Positions 1-10,699 of a stretch of 64,000 nt of DNA are shown here, piece by piece. Source of the stretch: Welwitschia mirabilis (taxonomy: Eukaryota > Gnetophyta > Gnetopsida > Welwitschiales). Both the position numbers and the translations under genes were made by a program. The stretch covers positions 263,573,207 to 263,637,206 of the forward strand of contig JBOZIK010000001.1 of the NCBI GenBank assembly GCA_051453625.1, in the 5' to 3' direction. Within the stretch, counting starts at the first letter, position 1. Every line of letters starts with the position of its first letter. Under the pieces are notes generated by a model that was not told the origin of the DNA, did not search any database, and was given only the letters and a program-made list of their open reading frames with translations.

Positions 1-1994
1 AAAGACATATAAAAAACGTTACATGGATGCACAATAACGACCCCTGGAATAGATAAAAACTATGAAAATTACTAATAATATGTACCGCTCCCCCTAAGAG
101 TTGAAATTCATTTTAAATTACCTAAATAAAAGAGAAAAAATAAAAAAAACCCAAAAAATTCAAAAACTGTATTTTTAATGGATCCCACATGAAGTAAAAA
201 TTTGAAGTGCTCAAATAAAAAATCTAATCTAGCAAAGTCATAAAACATGTTGATCTAATTAATTTTGCCTAAGGACCATTATGTCTTAACCTATGATTTG
301 TGAGAAAATAAGTGCAAAAAGTAAAAATTTAAAAATACCTTATAATACATAAAAATTCTTATAACTCAAAAAATGCACAGTGAAATTCAAATCCATAAGT
401 TCCAAAATGAAAAGCATGAAAAATTAAATGATATATGTGAAAACTATGTGTTAAAAGGCTAAATAACAGGAGAAAAAAGTGAAAACAGGAGGAGAGATAA
501 ACATACCTCATTTTTGCAAATCTATTAAAATCTTGTGAATTTGGCAACGAAATTGAGTGGAACAAATTTCAGAATGCTGGTATAAGGTAGAAGGTCATTG
601 TCTCTTGAAGGAATAGACAAAAATAATTAAAAAAGAGATAAAATAAGGATAAAGGATTTGAATCATAGTTTTATCACACTATCATCCTGTAGCATTTTCC
701 AAACAATAGTCGTAGGAGGACTTTTAGAAAAAAATCGACTATTGTCTACCTAGTGTCATTTGGATGATCTAGTAAATGATAGATCATGAAAAAGATTTTA
801 AAAAAGAAAAATTTTAGCCAAAAACACTTAGTCTCAGATACTAGCAGTTCTAAACAAAAGAATGCAAAAAGACAGAAAACCAAATAAGAAGCCAAGAAAA
901 ACCAAGGAAAGAGAACAAACAAACAAGAAAGAAAAAACTATGGCTAAAGAAAGTAAACTATCTAGATTAAAAACTTGTAAGAAAAACTACATTAATGTAT
1001 CCAAAAATAAAAGGAAAGAATGATAGGCTCAGAACTCTCAAATCTATAAGGGAACTCATAAAATCTATGGAATGAAAATAAGTTTATTCTAATTTTTCAA
1101 ATAATCACGACAAAATGATTTAACATGAAAGAATAACAAGGAAACTAGTAAATGATTAAGGTCCTCTGAAAGAATGAAAAAATACATAAATAACTTTGAA
1201 ATCTTAAACTCAAAAATTAAAGAAACATAAAGTGAAAATAGATATAAGAAACAAGAATAATATTGTTTACCTATCCTAAGTACTAACTTAGCAAACTATC
1301 AAGGAAAAAATCATAATGTCATCTGAGTAAATATGCATAATAAAATATATACACTTCATATAATGAATGTCAAAATCAAAAGTTACTTGGAAATAAACTT
1401 ACATACTCTCATCCCACAAACACATCCATATCTTCAAAAGTGAAATGACCAAGTGGGAATACTAAGATTCTAAAAAATAAGCAATGCCTTTGATGATACT
1501 AAGAATAGCACTAATTTATAACCTCAAAGTTTCTTTCTTTTTCCATAATGAGGGAATTGCAACCACTATCAGAGGCGTAGGGACCTATGAAGCATGGCCA
1601 ACTAATCCCCTAGTGGAGTTCCCACATCTACCAACACTGCCAAAGGTTCCTTTCAAAAATATTTGCCTTGGTGTAGTAGAAAATCATGATGACCATGTAT
1701 TATTTTATTTTATTTTATTTTTAAAAAATCCCACATGATTATACACTCAAAAAGACGAAGGTAAATAAGTGAGATAAAAAATAGAAAAAACACTCCCAAA
1801 CAACCAAAGACCTTAATACCATTGAAGAAAGCATAAGAAACCAATTCATCTTCATTCAAATAAAGTCTATATACATGGGAATTTATTGATATTGGGCAAA
1901 TCCAATCTTACCACTATAAATATCCAAGTATAAAACTAGTCATAAAACTCCATAAAGAAATACATAGTTAAGTTTGAAATATGATCAAGTAACA
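1..1994. other. Unassigned AT-rich DNA
   Basis: No reading frame here resembles a known family; the short open frames look like chance. If the minus-strand gypsy element beginning near 2.0 kb is Athila-like, this stretch would lie between its integrase and its 3' LTR, which such elements often keep long and poorly coding. That placement is inference. I could not find a copy of the 5' LTR (7.6-8.8 kb) in it. Confidence 0.4.
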
Positions 1995-2290
1995 TCATAA
2001 TATCAACCAAAGGAGTAGGCTAAGAAAGAACTTAGATAATGAAAGAAAGTCCTCTTCATCGAGGGGAGATTCCAAAATAAGCACTTCTATCATATCTATA
2101 ATTGTATCTAAAGATTCTTCATGTAATCCTAACTGTTGCCCATTAACCTTCTGAATCTGTCTAGTCTCTAAGTCTAAAATTTTAACTAATTTGTTAAGAT
2201 GCACTTTCTCTACAAGGTAAGGACCTAATCATCTATAAGTTAACTTATTATTCAAAAGATAAACTCTAGTGTTGTATAACAAGGGAAGTT
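1995..2290 (-). pseudogene. Integrase C-terminal GPY/F module
   Basis: On the minus strand this reads as the C-terminal DNA-binding module of a gypsy integrase: an arginine/leucine-rich stretch, then LGPYLVEKV, then ILDLETRQ and KVNGQ, the usual spacing of the G-P-Y/F box and its following VNG box. A stop sits where a Trp normally precedes the box (R-stop-LGPY). The last 69 codons are open (1995-2204) but lack any catalytic part. It lies downstream of the integrase core at 2.74-3.0 kb, in the order expected. Confidence 0.75.
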
Positions 2291-2739
2291 GATTGAGTTA
2301 AAACTTTTTATGAAAAATCTTTTTATGATGTTTAAACTTTGCTTAGGTTTTATGAATTAATTAATGATGTATGGCACAATTTTTTTCCATCTAGATGATC
2401 TAATTGGGCTTATCTATGTTTAAGGTTTTCATCAAAATTCATAAGATTAAGTGGATCAGATGCATGATAAGAATTATAAAATACATTAAATGGTAAAATA
2501 CAAATTTTACCATAAAATTTTATAAGGTAAAAAACCAAGAGAAGTACATTAAGTAGTATGATAGGCCAAAAGTACATTATTAAGTTTAGAGTAACAAAAC
2601 CTTTTATCAATAGAGACAAGATTTGTAACATTTTTTTAATTTCTTTATTGGCATTTTCATCTTATTAATTAGTTTGAGGATAATAAGCACAAGCTACTCT
2701 ATGTTCTATACTAATGGACAAAGAAGTTTCTTAAAAATT

Positions 2740-3260
2740 GGATTCATGAAATGAGTATCTTAATCACTAATGATAACTCTAAGAAAACCAAATTTCTAAA
2801 GGATATGAGTCTTAATAAAATGACAAACAATTTGAACATCATTCAGAGAAGTAGATATGACTTCAATTCATTTAATCATTTAATCCACAACCACTATAAT
2901 GTAATGCTTATCAGAAGAAGGTGGATGAATAGGGCCTATGAAATTAATACCCTAACAATCAAAAGGCTCACACTCAATAATAGGTATAAGGAACATTTTT
3001 TGTGAATAAACAAGGTTACCATAACACTAATAAGAATCACATCATCTATGAAAATCAAAAGAATCATGAAAAAAAAATGCTAATAAAAACCAAAATGAAG
3101 GATTTTTATCATTGTTTTATGTCCACTAAAGTATCCTCCACAAATACCACCATGACAAAGATGAAGGATTTCAGGTATTTCCTAATCAAGAATATGTTTT
3201 CTCATGATTTATTCTTTACACCTATAATACAAATGTGGCTCTATCCACTTATAGTCACCT
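2740..3260 (-). pseudogene. Integrase core and zinc-binding domain, decayed
   Basis: Minus-strand translation shows the start of the catalytic core (GINFIGPIHPPSSDKHYIIV) and the block around the second catalytic Asp (GFLRVIISD). In the family the first block is G-x-D-F, so the first acidic residue is replaced here by Asn. Upstream (about 2.96-3.26 kb) are traces of the HHCC zinc-binding region, including a CDSY run. Several stops interrupt it. The normal job is strand transfer of the retrotransposon cDNA into host DNA. Confidence 0.8.
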
Positions 3261-3501
3261 ATTTTATGTAAAAAAGATTTGTATTAATTGTAGGTCCAAT
3301 GTTGTGATGTTTTCATGGTCATAAGATAGTTAATAATGTCTACATACCAAGAAAAAGATGAGAAGAAGATACAGTAAAAAGCTACTCATCAGGAAAAGAA
3401 TCATTAATAATAGAATTATTTGGAGGAGAAGTAAGATAAGACAAGTGATTAGCAATAGAATTATGCTTTCCTCCTTTATCTATGATGGTTAAGTTAAGCT
3501 A

Positions 3502-3753
3502 TTACATAAGGAGGATCCATCTAATCAAATGTACACTATAATATTTCTTAGTTGTGAGGTAATGAATGACAATATGGTTGGTGTAAACATTGGTATGAAA
3601 ACCTAAAAGATAATGTCTAAGAAAATTAAGGCAAAATATAATGGCTATCATCTCTTTCTCTGTGGTGTATAATTCTTTGAGCTCTAGACAAAGATTTGCT
3701 AAGATAAGATATAATGTAAAAATTAATTCCATATTTTTGATAAAGCACTTCAC
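3502..3753 (-). pseudogene. Gypsy RNase H domain remnant
   Basis: An 83-codon open minus-strand stretch reads LKELYTTEKEMIAIIF, FLRHYLLGF, VYTNHIVIHYL and LIRWILLM. This is the characteristic gypsy RNase H series: TTEKE box, R-x-Y-L-L-G box, YTDH box (Asp replaced by Asn here) and R-W-I-L-L box. RNase H would degrade the RNA strand of the replication intermediate. The frame is not linked in frame to the RT upstream, so it is a fragment. Confidence 0.85.
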
Positions 3754-3899
3754 CTACAACAAAATTAGTCACATCACACATAAGTTTAAAATGTTTTTCC
3801 TAATTAGGTTCCATTACTATAGAAGCATAAGAAAGTTTATATTTAAGCCTATCGAAATCAAGTTGAAAAATATTCGTTCCATTCAAATTTGGCTTCTTT

Positions 3900-4471
3900 C
3901 TCTAGTCATGAGTGAAATGGTTTACAAATATTAGCAAAATCATGAATAAACCAATGGTAACAATCACATTGACCAAGAAAAGATCTAACCTATTTAACAT
4001 TTGTAGGAGGACTTAGGTTTTGAATAATATCTACTTGGAAAGCATCCATCTTAATCCCATATTTCAAGATATGGTGACCTAAAAAAATTCCACTTTCTAT
4101 AAGAAATGAACTCTTTTTCCAACTCAACTATAGGCCACTAGAAATACAATGATTTAGGAATTTGTCTAATCGATATAAAATTTGTTCAAACATTTTAGTG
4201 TAAATAGAGAAGTCATCCATAAAAATCTCAATGGAATCCTTAAGCATATCAGAAAAAATTTCTATCATAGCACACTAAAAAGTACTCAGAGCATTATAAA
4301 GTTCAAAAGGCATGCATCTAAAAGTAAAAGTACCAAAAGGAGAAGTAAAATTGGTTTTGTCTTAGTCCTCACTAGTAATGGAAACCTAAGTATAATAGCT
4401 TTAATTATTAAGAAAATAGTAAAAAGCATGACCATGAATCCTATCAAGAATATGATTAAGAAGAGGTAAAG
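3900..4471 (-). pseudogene. Gypsy reverse transcriptase, copy 1 (cut by gap)
   Basis: Minus-strand translation gives FTSPFGTFTFRCMPFELYNA, the catalytic block EIFMDDFSIY and the thumb/connection block SPPTNVK-stop-VRSFLG. These are RT domains 4 to 7 of Ty3/gypsy elements; the two catalytic Asp residues of the MDD box survive. Internal stops occur at codons normally encoding Gln or Trp. The 5' part (high coordinates) is cut by the N run at 4472. A second copy of the same region follows at 4572-5990. Confidence 0.88.
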
Positions 4472-4571
4472 NNNNNNNNNNNNNNNNNNNNNNNNNNNNN
4501 NNNNNNNNNNNNNNNNNNNNNNNNNNNNNNNNNNNNNNNNNNNNNNNNNNNNNNNNNNNNNNNNNNNNNNN
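4472..4571. other. Assembly gap, 100 N
   Basis: Exactly 100 unknown bases, a typical scaffold spacer length rather than a measured gap. Both sides carry homologous RT-RNase H sequence in the same orientation, so the join may be artificial. Confidence 0.98.
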
Positions 4572-5990
4572 ATAGTCACCTATTGTATGGAGAAAAGATT
4601 TGCATTAATTATAGGTCCAATGTTGTGGTGTTTTCATGGTTATAAGATAGTTAGAAACATCTACATACCAAGGAGGATTATGAGAAAAAGAAACAATGAA
4701 AAGCTACTTATCAAGAAATGAATCATTAATAATAGAATCGTATATAGGAGAAGGAAGTCAAGATAAGTAATTGGCAATAGAATTAGGCTTATCTACTTTA
4801 TCTATAATAGTCAAATTAAACTCTTACATCAGAAGGATCCATATAATCAAATGTGCACTAGATTTTTTCTTGGTCATGAGGTAATGAATGGTAGCATGGT
4901 TGCTATAAACATTAGTATAAAATCCCAAAAGATAATGTCTAAGAGAATCAAGGTAAAATATAATAACTAGCATATCTTTCTCTGTGGTAGTTTGATCTTT
5001 AGATAAAGATTTGCTATGGTAAGATATAACTTTAAAATCATTCTTATATTTCTAACAAAGAACCCCACTCACGACAAAATTATTCACATCACATATAAGC
5101 TCAAAATATAATTTCCAAGTAGGTCTCATTACTATAGAAGCATATGATAGTTTACGTTTAAACCTATCAAAAGCAGGTTAACAAGATTTGTTTCATTCAA
5201 ATTTGACTTCCTTATCTAGTAGTGAGTGAAATGGTTTACAGATATTAGCATAATCATGAATGAACTAATGCTAAAAACTACAATGATCAAGAAAAGATTG
5301 AACATGTTTAATGTTTATAGGAGGACTTAGGTTTTGAATAATACCAACTTTAGAAGCATCCATCCTAATCCCCTCTCTCAAGATATGATAACCTACAACA
5401 ATTCCAGTTTCTATAAGAAATTAACTCTTTTCTCAACTTAAGTGAAGACCACTAGAAATGTAAGGATATAATAATTTCTCTAATCAATCTAAGATTTGTT
5501 CAAAAGTTTTAGTATAAATAAAGAATTCATCCATAAAAATATCAATGGGATCCTTAAATACATCATAAAAGATACCCATCATAGCATGTTGAAAAGTACC
5601 AGGAGCATTACAAAATTTGAAAAGCATACATTTAAAAGAGAAAGTATTAAAAGGAGAAGTGTTTTGTATTGGTTCTTGCTAGCAATGCAAAACTAATTAT
5701 AACCACTATAACCATCAAGAAAATAATAAAAAGCATGATCCTAAATCCTATCAAGAATCTAATCAAGAAAAGGCAAAGGATAGTGGTCTTTTTTAATTAC
5801 CTCATTAAGTTTTCTAAAATCTACGGACATTCTCCATTTCTCATATTTTTTAGGTGCTACCATTAAGGGACTAACCCACTCACTATAAGTAATTGAATAA
5901 ATAATTCTAGCATCCATTAATTTTATGATTTCATCTTTTACAATTTGTTCAAGATATAGATTAAGTCTACATTAGGGTTACCTCATAGGT
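4572..5990 (-). pseudogene. Gypsy RT-RNase H, copy 2
   Basis: A diverged second copy of the region at 3254-4471, same strand. It extends further toward the RT N-terminus: the minus strand reads WVSPLMVAPKK, WRMSVDFRKLNE, KKDHYPLPFLD and YYFLDGYSGYN, that is RT domains 1 to 3, then a damaged catalytic block FMDEFFIY where the second Asp of MDD has become Glu. RNase H traces lie at about 4.8-5.0 kb. Stops occur after PLPFLD and in the DRI and GYN blocks. It joins copy 1 only through the 100-N gap. Confidence 0.88.
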
Positions 5991-6305
5991 TTTACAAGAA
6001 TCATTTATAAAAGCACATTTACTAAGTTTTAATATTGCTATTGATCTTCTTAATGTTTTTATTAATTCTTTCAATATTTCTATTAGTCTTATCTTGCATT
6101 CTTTTTAACTCCTCTATGGATCCCTTAAGTGGTTTATTTTGATTTTGGGGAAGCTTGATCTTTTGAATCTATTTTTAAAAGGTTTTTATTAAGATTATTC
6201 ACTCAATTTTTGTTGAAATTGTGATTGGCCTTTAAAATTAGGTGTTCTTTAGTTGTAGGCACAAACTTCCTTAAACATCCTTTCCTTACAAGTTTGTAAC
6301 AAAGG

Positions 6306-6347
6306 GCATACTTTTGTTGGATGAGGGTCATCTTCATAAATCTTACA
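6306..6347 (-). pseudogene. Gag zinc-knuckle remnant
   Basis: The minus strand reads CKIYEDDPHPTKVC. Spacing matches the C-x2-C-x-x-(D)HPT-x3-C variant of nucleocapsid knuckles in plant gypsy elements, with the second Cys replaced by Tyr (a G-to-A change). It lies between the RT (lower coordinates) and the primer site, as gag should. The knuckle would bind and package element RNA. Confidence 0.55.
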
Positions 6348-6523
6348 ATTTAAAGTTGAGTTTTCATTTTTTATCACTTTTGCATTAACTATTATTTATG
6401 TATACTTCTCTAAAGTAGTAGCTAAATCTTTCAGTATGTTAATTAAGTCCTCTCTTTCTTCTTCCTTTTTATGTTTTACTTCCTTTAGGTATGGTCACTA
6501 ATACATTTCTTTCCATTTCCCAA

Positions 6524-6533
6524 NNNNNNNNNN
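6524..6533. other. Assembly gap, 10 N
   Basis: Ten unknown bases inside the gag region of the Athila-like element. Confidence 0.98.
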
Positions 6534-6759
6534 AAGTTGTTCAATTTCAGCCAAGATGTTGGCAGGAATCTTCCTTTAGTTCCCTTGAAAAAGTTAAATA
6601 AGCACTTAAATTTCTTAATTCTACATCATTCTTGGGAGATAAATCAAAAGGATTTTGGATTTTACATTTTCTATTGGCAATTAAATCTCAATGAGTAATG
6701 TTTGCATTCGAGGAAGAAGTTCCTGTTATGATTGAAGTATTAGAAAAAGTAACTTCCTT

Positions 6760-7020
6760 TTATTTTTGCAAATAGTTTAGTACATTTGATATATTTGAAG
6801 AAAAAACAACATGATATACTTCTATACTATAATTTGTTTTTGCAAAATATGTTTTTGAAATAATGAAAGCAAAAAAATCTTCTTCTTCAATTCTGAAAAT
6901 TTTCATACCTGGGGTGTGTGTACCTAGATTTAGCTTGAAGTTGAGTAATCCTTCTCTAATATTTTCTTTAATTAGGTATTGATATCTTTGATATTTTATC
7001 TTCCTACAAGAACTCATCAT
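6760..7020 (-). pseudogene. Possible gag N-terminal remnant
   Basis: An 86-codon open minus-strand frame starts with MMSSCRKIKYQRYQ about 550 bases downstream of the primer-binding site, where gag would begin. I see no diagnostic motif in it. The assignment rests on position and a basic N-terminus only; it could equally be a chance opening in AT-rich DNA. Confidence 0.3.
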
Positions 7021-7070
7021 GTCCCTATATGCTCAAGTAATAAATAGGAAACTGAAATCAAAATTAATAG

Positions 7071-7410
7071 ATTATCATCTGCCTTATCGTGGGGACAACA
7101 GGGAGGACGATGAGCACAGTAACAAAAATTCAAAACTAAGAAAAATTACTAGTAGTAAGAAACTAGACTGTCATCCAGACTATCATGGGGACAATAAATA
7201 AAATGATAATTTATTAAAATTATGGAAAAGGAAAATTCCAAAGTGTAAAAACGATGTAGATTATCGTCTAAACTTTCATGGGAATGATATACAAGTCAAT
7301 AATAGCTTTATTTTTGAATTGAAAATAGGAAAAAAATGAAAAAAGAAGAAATAAATTTTAAAATTTTAGAACTGTCTTGTCCTATGTCATTAGAATGACA
7401 AAGAGAATGA
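7071..7410. repeat. Dispersed TATCATCC/GGATGATA dyad repeats (leader)
   Basis: Three clear imperfect copies of a 33-43 bp unit lie at 7071-7115, 7167-7199 and 7259-7291, with a weaker one near 7381-7405. Each pairs a left half like TTATCATCC with CTATCATGGGGA and often a right half like GGATGATA, so the unit is a direct repeat with internal dyad symmetry. Two more copies are in the adjacent LTR at 8434-8470 and 8550-8592. They occupy the leader and LTR of the Athila-like element. Confidence 0.6.
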
Positions 7411-7567
7411 TAAGGTCCCTAAAGAAAATTGTGGAAAATAAAATTTTGTGTAAATAAGCCTACTTTAAACTAAACTAGAATATGCCATTAATTCAAATAC
7501 ATAATCTGAACAAAAGATTCAAAGTACTTATTTGGTTAATGACAATTCTCCAACTCCTTATAGCCTT

Positions 7568-7587
7568 CCCTAGTAATAGTGCTAAAA
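7568..7587 (-). promoter_or_regulatory. Primer-binding site, GGCGCC type, decayed
   Basis: The minus strand reads TTTTAGCACTATTACTAGGG. It aligns over all 20 bases with the primer site shared by Athila/Tat elements (TTTTGGCGCCGTTGCCGGGG). Every difference is C-to-T or G-to-A, and most fall at CpG or CpNpG positions. The site fixes the orientation of the element and the inner edge of its 5' LTR. Confidence 0.8.
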
Positions 7588-7591
7588 TATT

Positions 7592-8800
7592 ATGATGTGA
7601 ATTTATGAAATCTTAAAGTCCTTTAGGTAAATCTATAAATCAAATAATTATAAAAAAGCACATGCTAGTATAGATGGGAGTTCACCTGAATGTTGTAATC
7701 CTAATGAAGGCACTAGCTTAAGAGTTAGAGAATTGATTTCCAAGATATTTTTAGTCTTTTATCTTATAATAACTAAAAGTAAATAAATACATAAATGCAA
7801 TGCAAGTGAATGGAAATGAAATGCAAATGGAAATGAAATGAACTTTATTGGTTTCTAATACTTTTGTCACAAGAACTAACTTCTCTATAACTCAGACCAA
7901 TTAAGAAGAGTATTCAACTTATTCGTAATTAACATGAACTATAAGATCTAATAAGTAGAATATAGAATGTAATATGAAATAGAATGGAATAGCAATGAAA
8001 ATTTAGATTGCCCTTATGATCTAGATAAATCATAGAATTATCAGTTTAAACTATGATCAATGTAAGCCATAAGGGACATTTACAAAATTAAAATGACAAT
8101 AGAAATTATATTGATTAAAAAATAATTAGATTAATTCAGGAATCTTGACATCCTCTTTCAATAAAATAGTAGCACCTCAATGGAAGAGACTTAGTCCAAC
8201 ATGAAAGAAACGCCTTTCTGTAGCCACTGGATGGACCTCTTATCTTTCAATCTTTTATCACAAGCTTATTAGATATAAAAGATGAAAAAATAAATGAAGG
8301 AGAGGAAGGGTATTTATAGTTTTATATTGAGGTTATAGAAACTCAACCCTAGAAGTTAAAAAAAAATCCTAATAGCCCAAATAAGTCGCTTGATCCCATT
8401 ACCAAGATAATTCTTTCTGATCATAGAAAAACAGTTGTCATCCTAACTATCATAGGGATGATCGACGAGATATCACCCTACATCAAAAGGTACTTTATTA
8501 GCTTCATGCTCCATTGTCAGCCCTATAGATTTTATTCATGTTATTAATGCTATCATCCTGCCTGTTGTGGGTATGACAGAGAGGGTGATAGCATTTATTA
8601 TCTCTAATCTCAAAGGTAAGTTAGTCTTTTACATGATAAATCCTTCTTTTTAGTATGTAGTATAATAATAAGCCTAAGAAACCTTTAAATATGTTAATAA
8701 TTACATGTTTCATTAGTCATCCTGTAAGATCTCCATAATCATTAGTATTACATCCAAACCTATATAAATGTCCTACAAAAACACTCAAAACACATCATCA
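7592..8800 (-). repeat. 5' LTR of the Athila-like element (approximate)
   Basis: The inner edge is set by the primer site. The outer edge near 8800 (TGATGATGTG on the minus strand) is a guess from a TG start. A TATA box, ACTATAAATA on the minus strand, is at 8311-8320. Two dyad repeats lie between it and the outer edge. No partner LTR is visible for confirmation. Confidence 0.5.
8311..8320 (-). promoter_or_regulatory. TATA box in Athila-like LTR
   Basis: The minus strand reads ACTATAAATA, about 490 bases before the outer LTR edge, an expected position for the element promoter. It is followed by a short C-rich stretch. Confidence 0.5.
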
Positions 8801-9138
8801 AATTTCCACAAATTGGCATTGCAACAATTAGCCATGGTCTTATTTCTCAAATTGCATTCTTAGAATAATTGGTGAAGTATGTTAAATTCTTACTCCTAAA
8901 AACTATCTTCTTATTAGTGATTTAATTTTTGATGAATCTTGACTTTACAATTTATATATGTTTCTTATAAAACTAATGATTACTTCAGATTAAGATGTAA
9001 TTGATTTTTTCATATTGAATCATAAGTATTAGGCTAAAATAATTAGTAAATTGAGAAAAATAAATAGGACATACATAATCAAGATACCTAGAGAATTAAG
9101 TCAATATGTGAGATTTTACAATAAAAACCTAAGCTACT

Positions 9139-10690
9139 AGTAAGTTTCCAAGAGGAAACCTCTTAAGGGGAAGAGAGTTATTACCTCTAGATTTTCCTAA
9201 GTTTAGGAAACCTTCCTAGTTAATTCAAATAGATAATTAAATATTAGAAATTTAATACTACTAATAAGTCTAGTTCCAAAATGTTTAAAAATAATAATAT
9301 ATTTAATAAAAGTAATAGTTAAATTAAGTATTTACATGATTATTTATTTTAGACTTTATTAAAAGATTAACTATAGTTATTACCTTTTAGTTAATGGATT
9401 AAAAGGTTGTGCTAACTATGAAATTTATTATTGCTTATGTATTTTTTTTTCTATTGATGCAGTTTAACATTTGGATTACTTGACTTATATTGAAAACTAA
9501 CTATATCTTTGATATGAATTTCTCTTAATTATATTATCCATGCAATAGTAATGATATGTAATCTAAGGTATTTGCTCTTATAATTTATCTTATGCATTTA
9601 TATTTCTTAATGTATTTTAGACTTTTGAACCTATAGTTTGACATTAATTCTCTTGACTTTATTTTATTCATGCAATAGAAAATATATGTGATTTTAAGTA
9701 TTAGCTCTTGTTATTTTCCTTATACAATTAAAATGATTTATTATATATGGTTATATTATTGTTTACATCCAATGGTTAGGCTTGAAAAGGATGGATTGAG
9801 GGAACCTAAACTGTCTATTGAACTTAAGACTTAATGTTAGTCATACTGTTAGTCTTATGTTATAAATACTTGAATCCTTAGAGTCATAGGAGAATACTTT
9901 GTAATTTGATCTTATGGAGCTTAGATTCAACTAGGGGTACCTAGGAGTTTAGCTAAGACTAGTTGTGGTCCTCAATCTTTCTTATAAATATGTGTATCTA
10001 CTTGTATGTTCTAAAATCCTTGCATGTATTGGTATTTTCTAAATCTCATACGAATACAATATGTTTGTGTTGTTGCGTATGTGCTACTCTTCTAATGAAA
10101 ATCCTACAGTCTCTTAATGTTATCTTGTAAGAGTTTTCTAAGAGATGTGTAGAGTCTATGTCTTGTGTAAGTAATTTTTGAAAACCTTATGGATCCTAAG
10201 TTATCTTGTTGATTACCCTCCTTGTAACCCTTACATGTAATCATTTTGTTGACTATTTCTTGTACCCTTTGCATGTAATTATCTTACTAATCATTAACAT
10301 GGATATTAAGTAAAAAAGTTAAATTCTAGTTGAGGTAACTAGTTTTTCGAACCTTAGAGAGTGTAACTCTCTATTATGAATCTCATGATGATGGGATTGA
10401 ACCTCCAAGAAGAAAGAAAAAGATATGCACGTCATTATTATAATCTTTTCCTTCTAGTTATGTGTAACTAGCTGACTTGTAGATGTTGTGAGACAACTTT
10501 AAAGAAGATAAGTTAATTGATGAGTGATCATGGTAATGTCTTTTGTATTCTGGTCTCTACCTTAACTTCAAAATCCTTACCTACTTGTTCCTTTACTTAG
10601 GGCCAGACTGGGAACCATGTTGGATAATAGTTTTCATACCATACTTTCATGTGCAGGAACCGATGCTACTGGGATGCATGATTGAGCTAA
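9139..10690 (+). mobile_element. Tekay/del-like 3' end and LTR, copy T1
   Basis: At 9143-9176 the sequence AAGTTTCCAAGAGGAAACC and then CTCTTAAGGGGAAGAGA matches the pol end plus polypurine tract at 21939-21975 (GTTTCGAGGACGAAACC, CTCTTAAAGAGGTGGAGAAA), the classic end of Tekay/del chromoviruses. The LTR starts near 9178. About 1.4 kb further, 10602-10662 (ACTGGGAACCATG, TTTCATACCATACTTTCATG) matches 22925-22975 of copy T2 and its minus-strand counterpart near 51.9 kb. The far edge is not defined. Upstream pol is unrecognisable. Confidence 0.6.
10203..10285 (+). repeat. Two-copy ~40-bp tandem repeat
   Basis: CTTGTTGATTACCCTCC followed by TTGTAACCCTTACATGTAAT is repeated as TTTGTTGACTATTTC followed by TTGTACCCTTTGCATGTAAT. 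It lies within the presumed T1 LTR. Confidence 0.6.
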
Positions 10691-10699
10691 TAATGTAAT

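Larger units (their letters stand above)
1995..8800 (-). mobile_element. Decayed Ty3/gypsy element, Athila-like
   Basis: Read on the minus strand, from high to low coordinates: a 5' LTR (about 8.8-7.59 kb) with a TATA box, a primer-binding site at 7568-7587, a possible gag start, a zinc-knuckle remnant, reverse transcriptase, RNase H and integrase including its GPY/F module. The domain order (RT-RNase H before integrase) is that of Ty3/gypsy. The primer site and RT wording (FMDDF box, SPFGTF and MPFELYNA blocks) point to the Athila/Tat group. Every domain has stops and frame changes, so the element is dead. The RT-RNase H part occurs twice around an N gap. No 3' LTR was found; it may lie left of the window or be lost. 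Confidence 0.85.
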
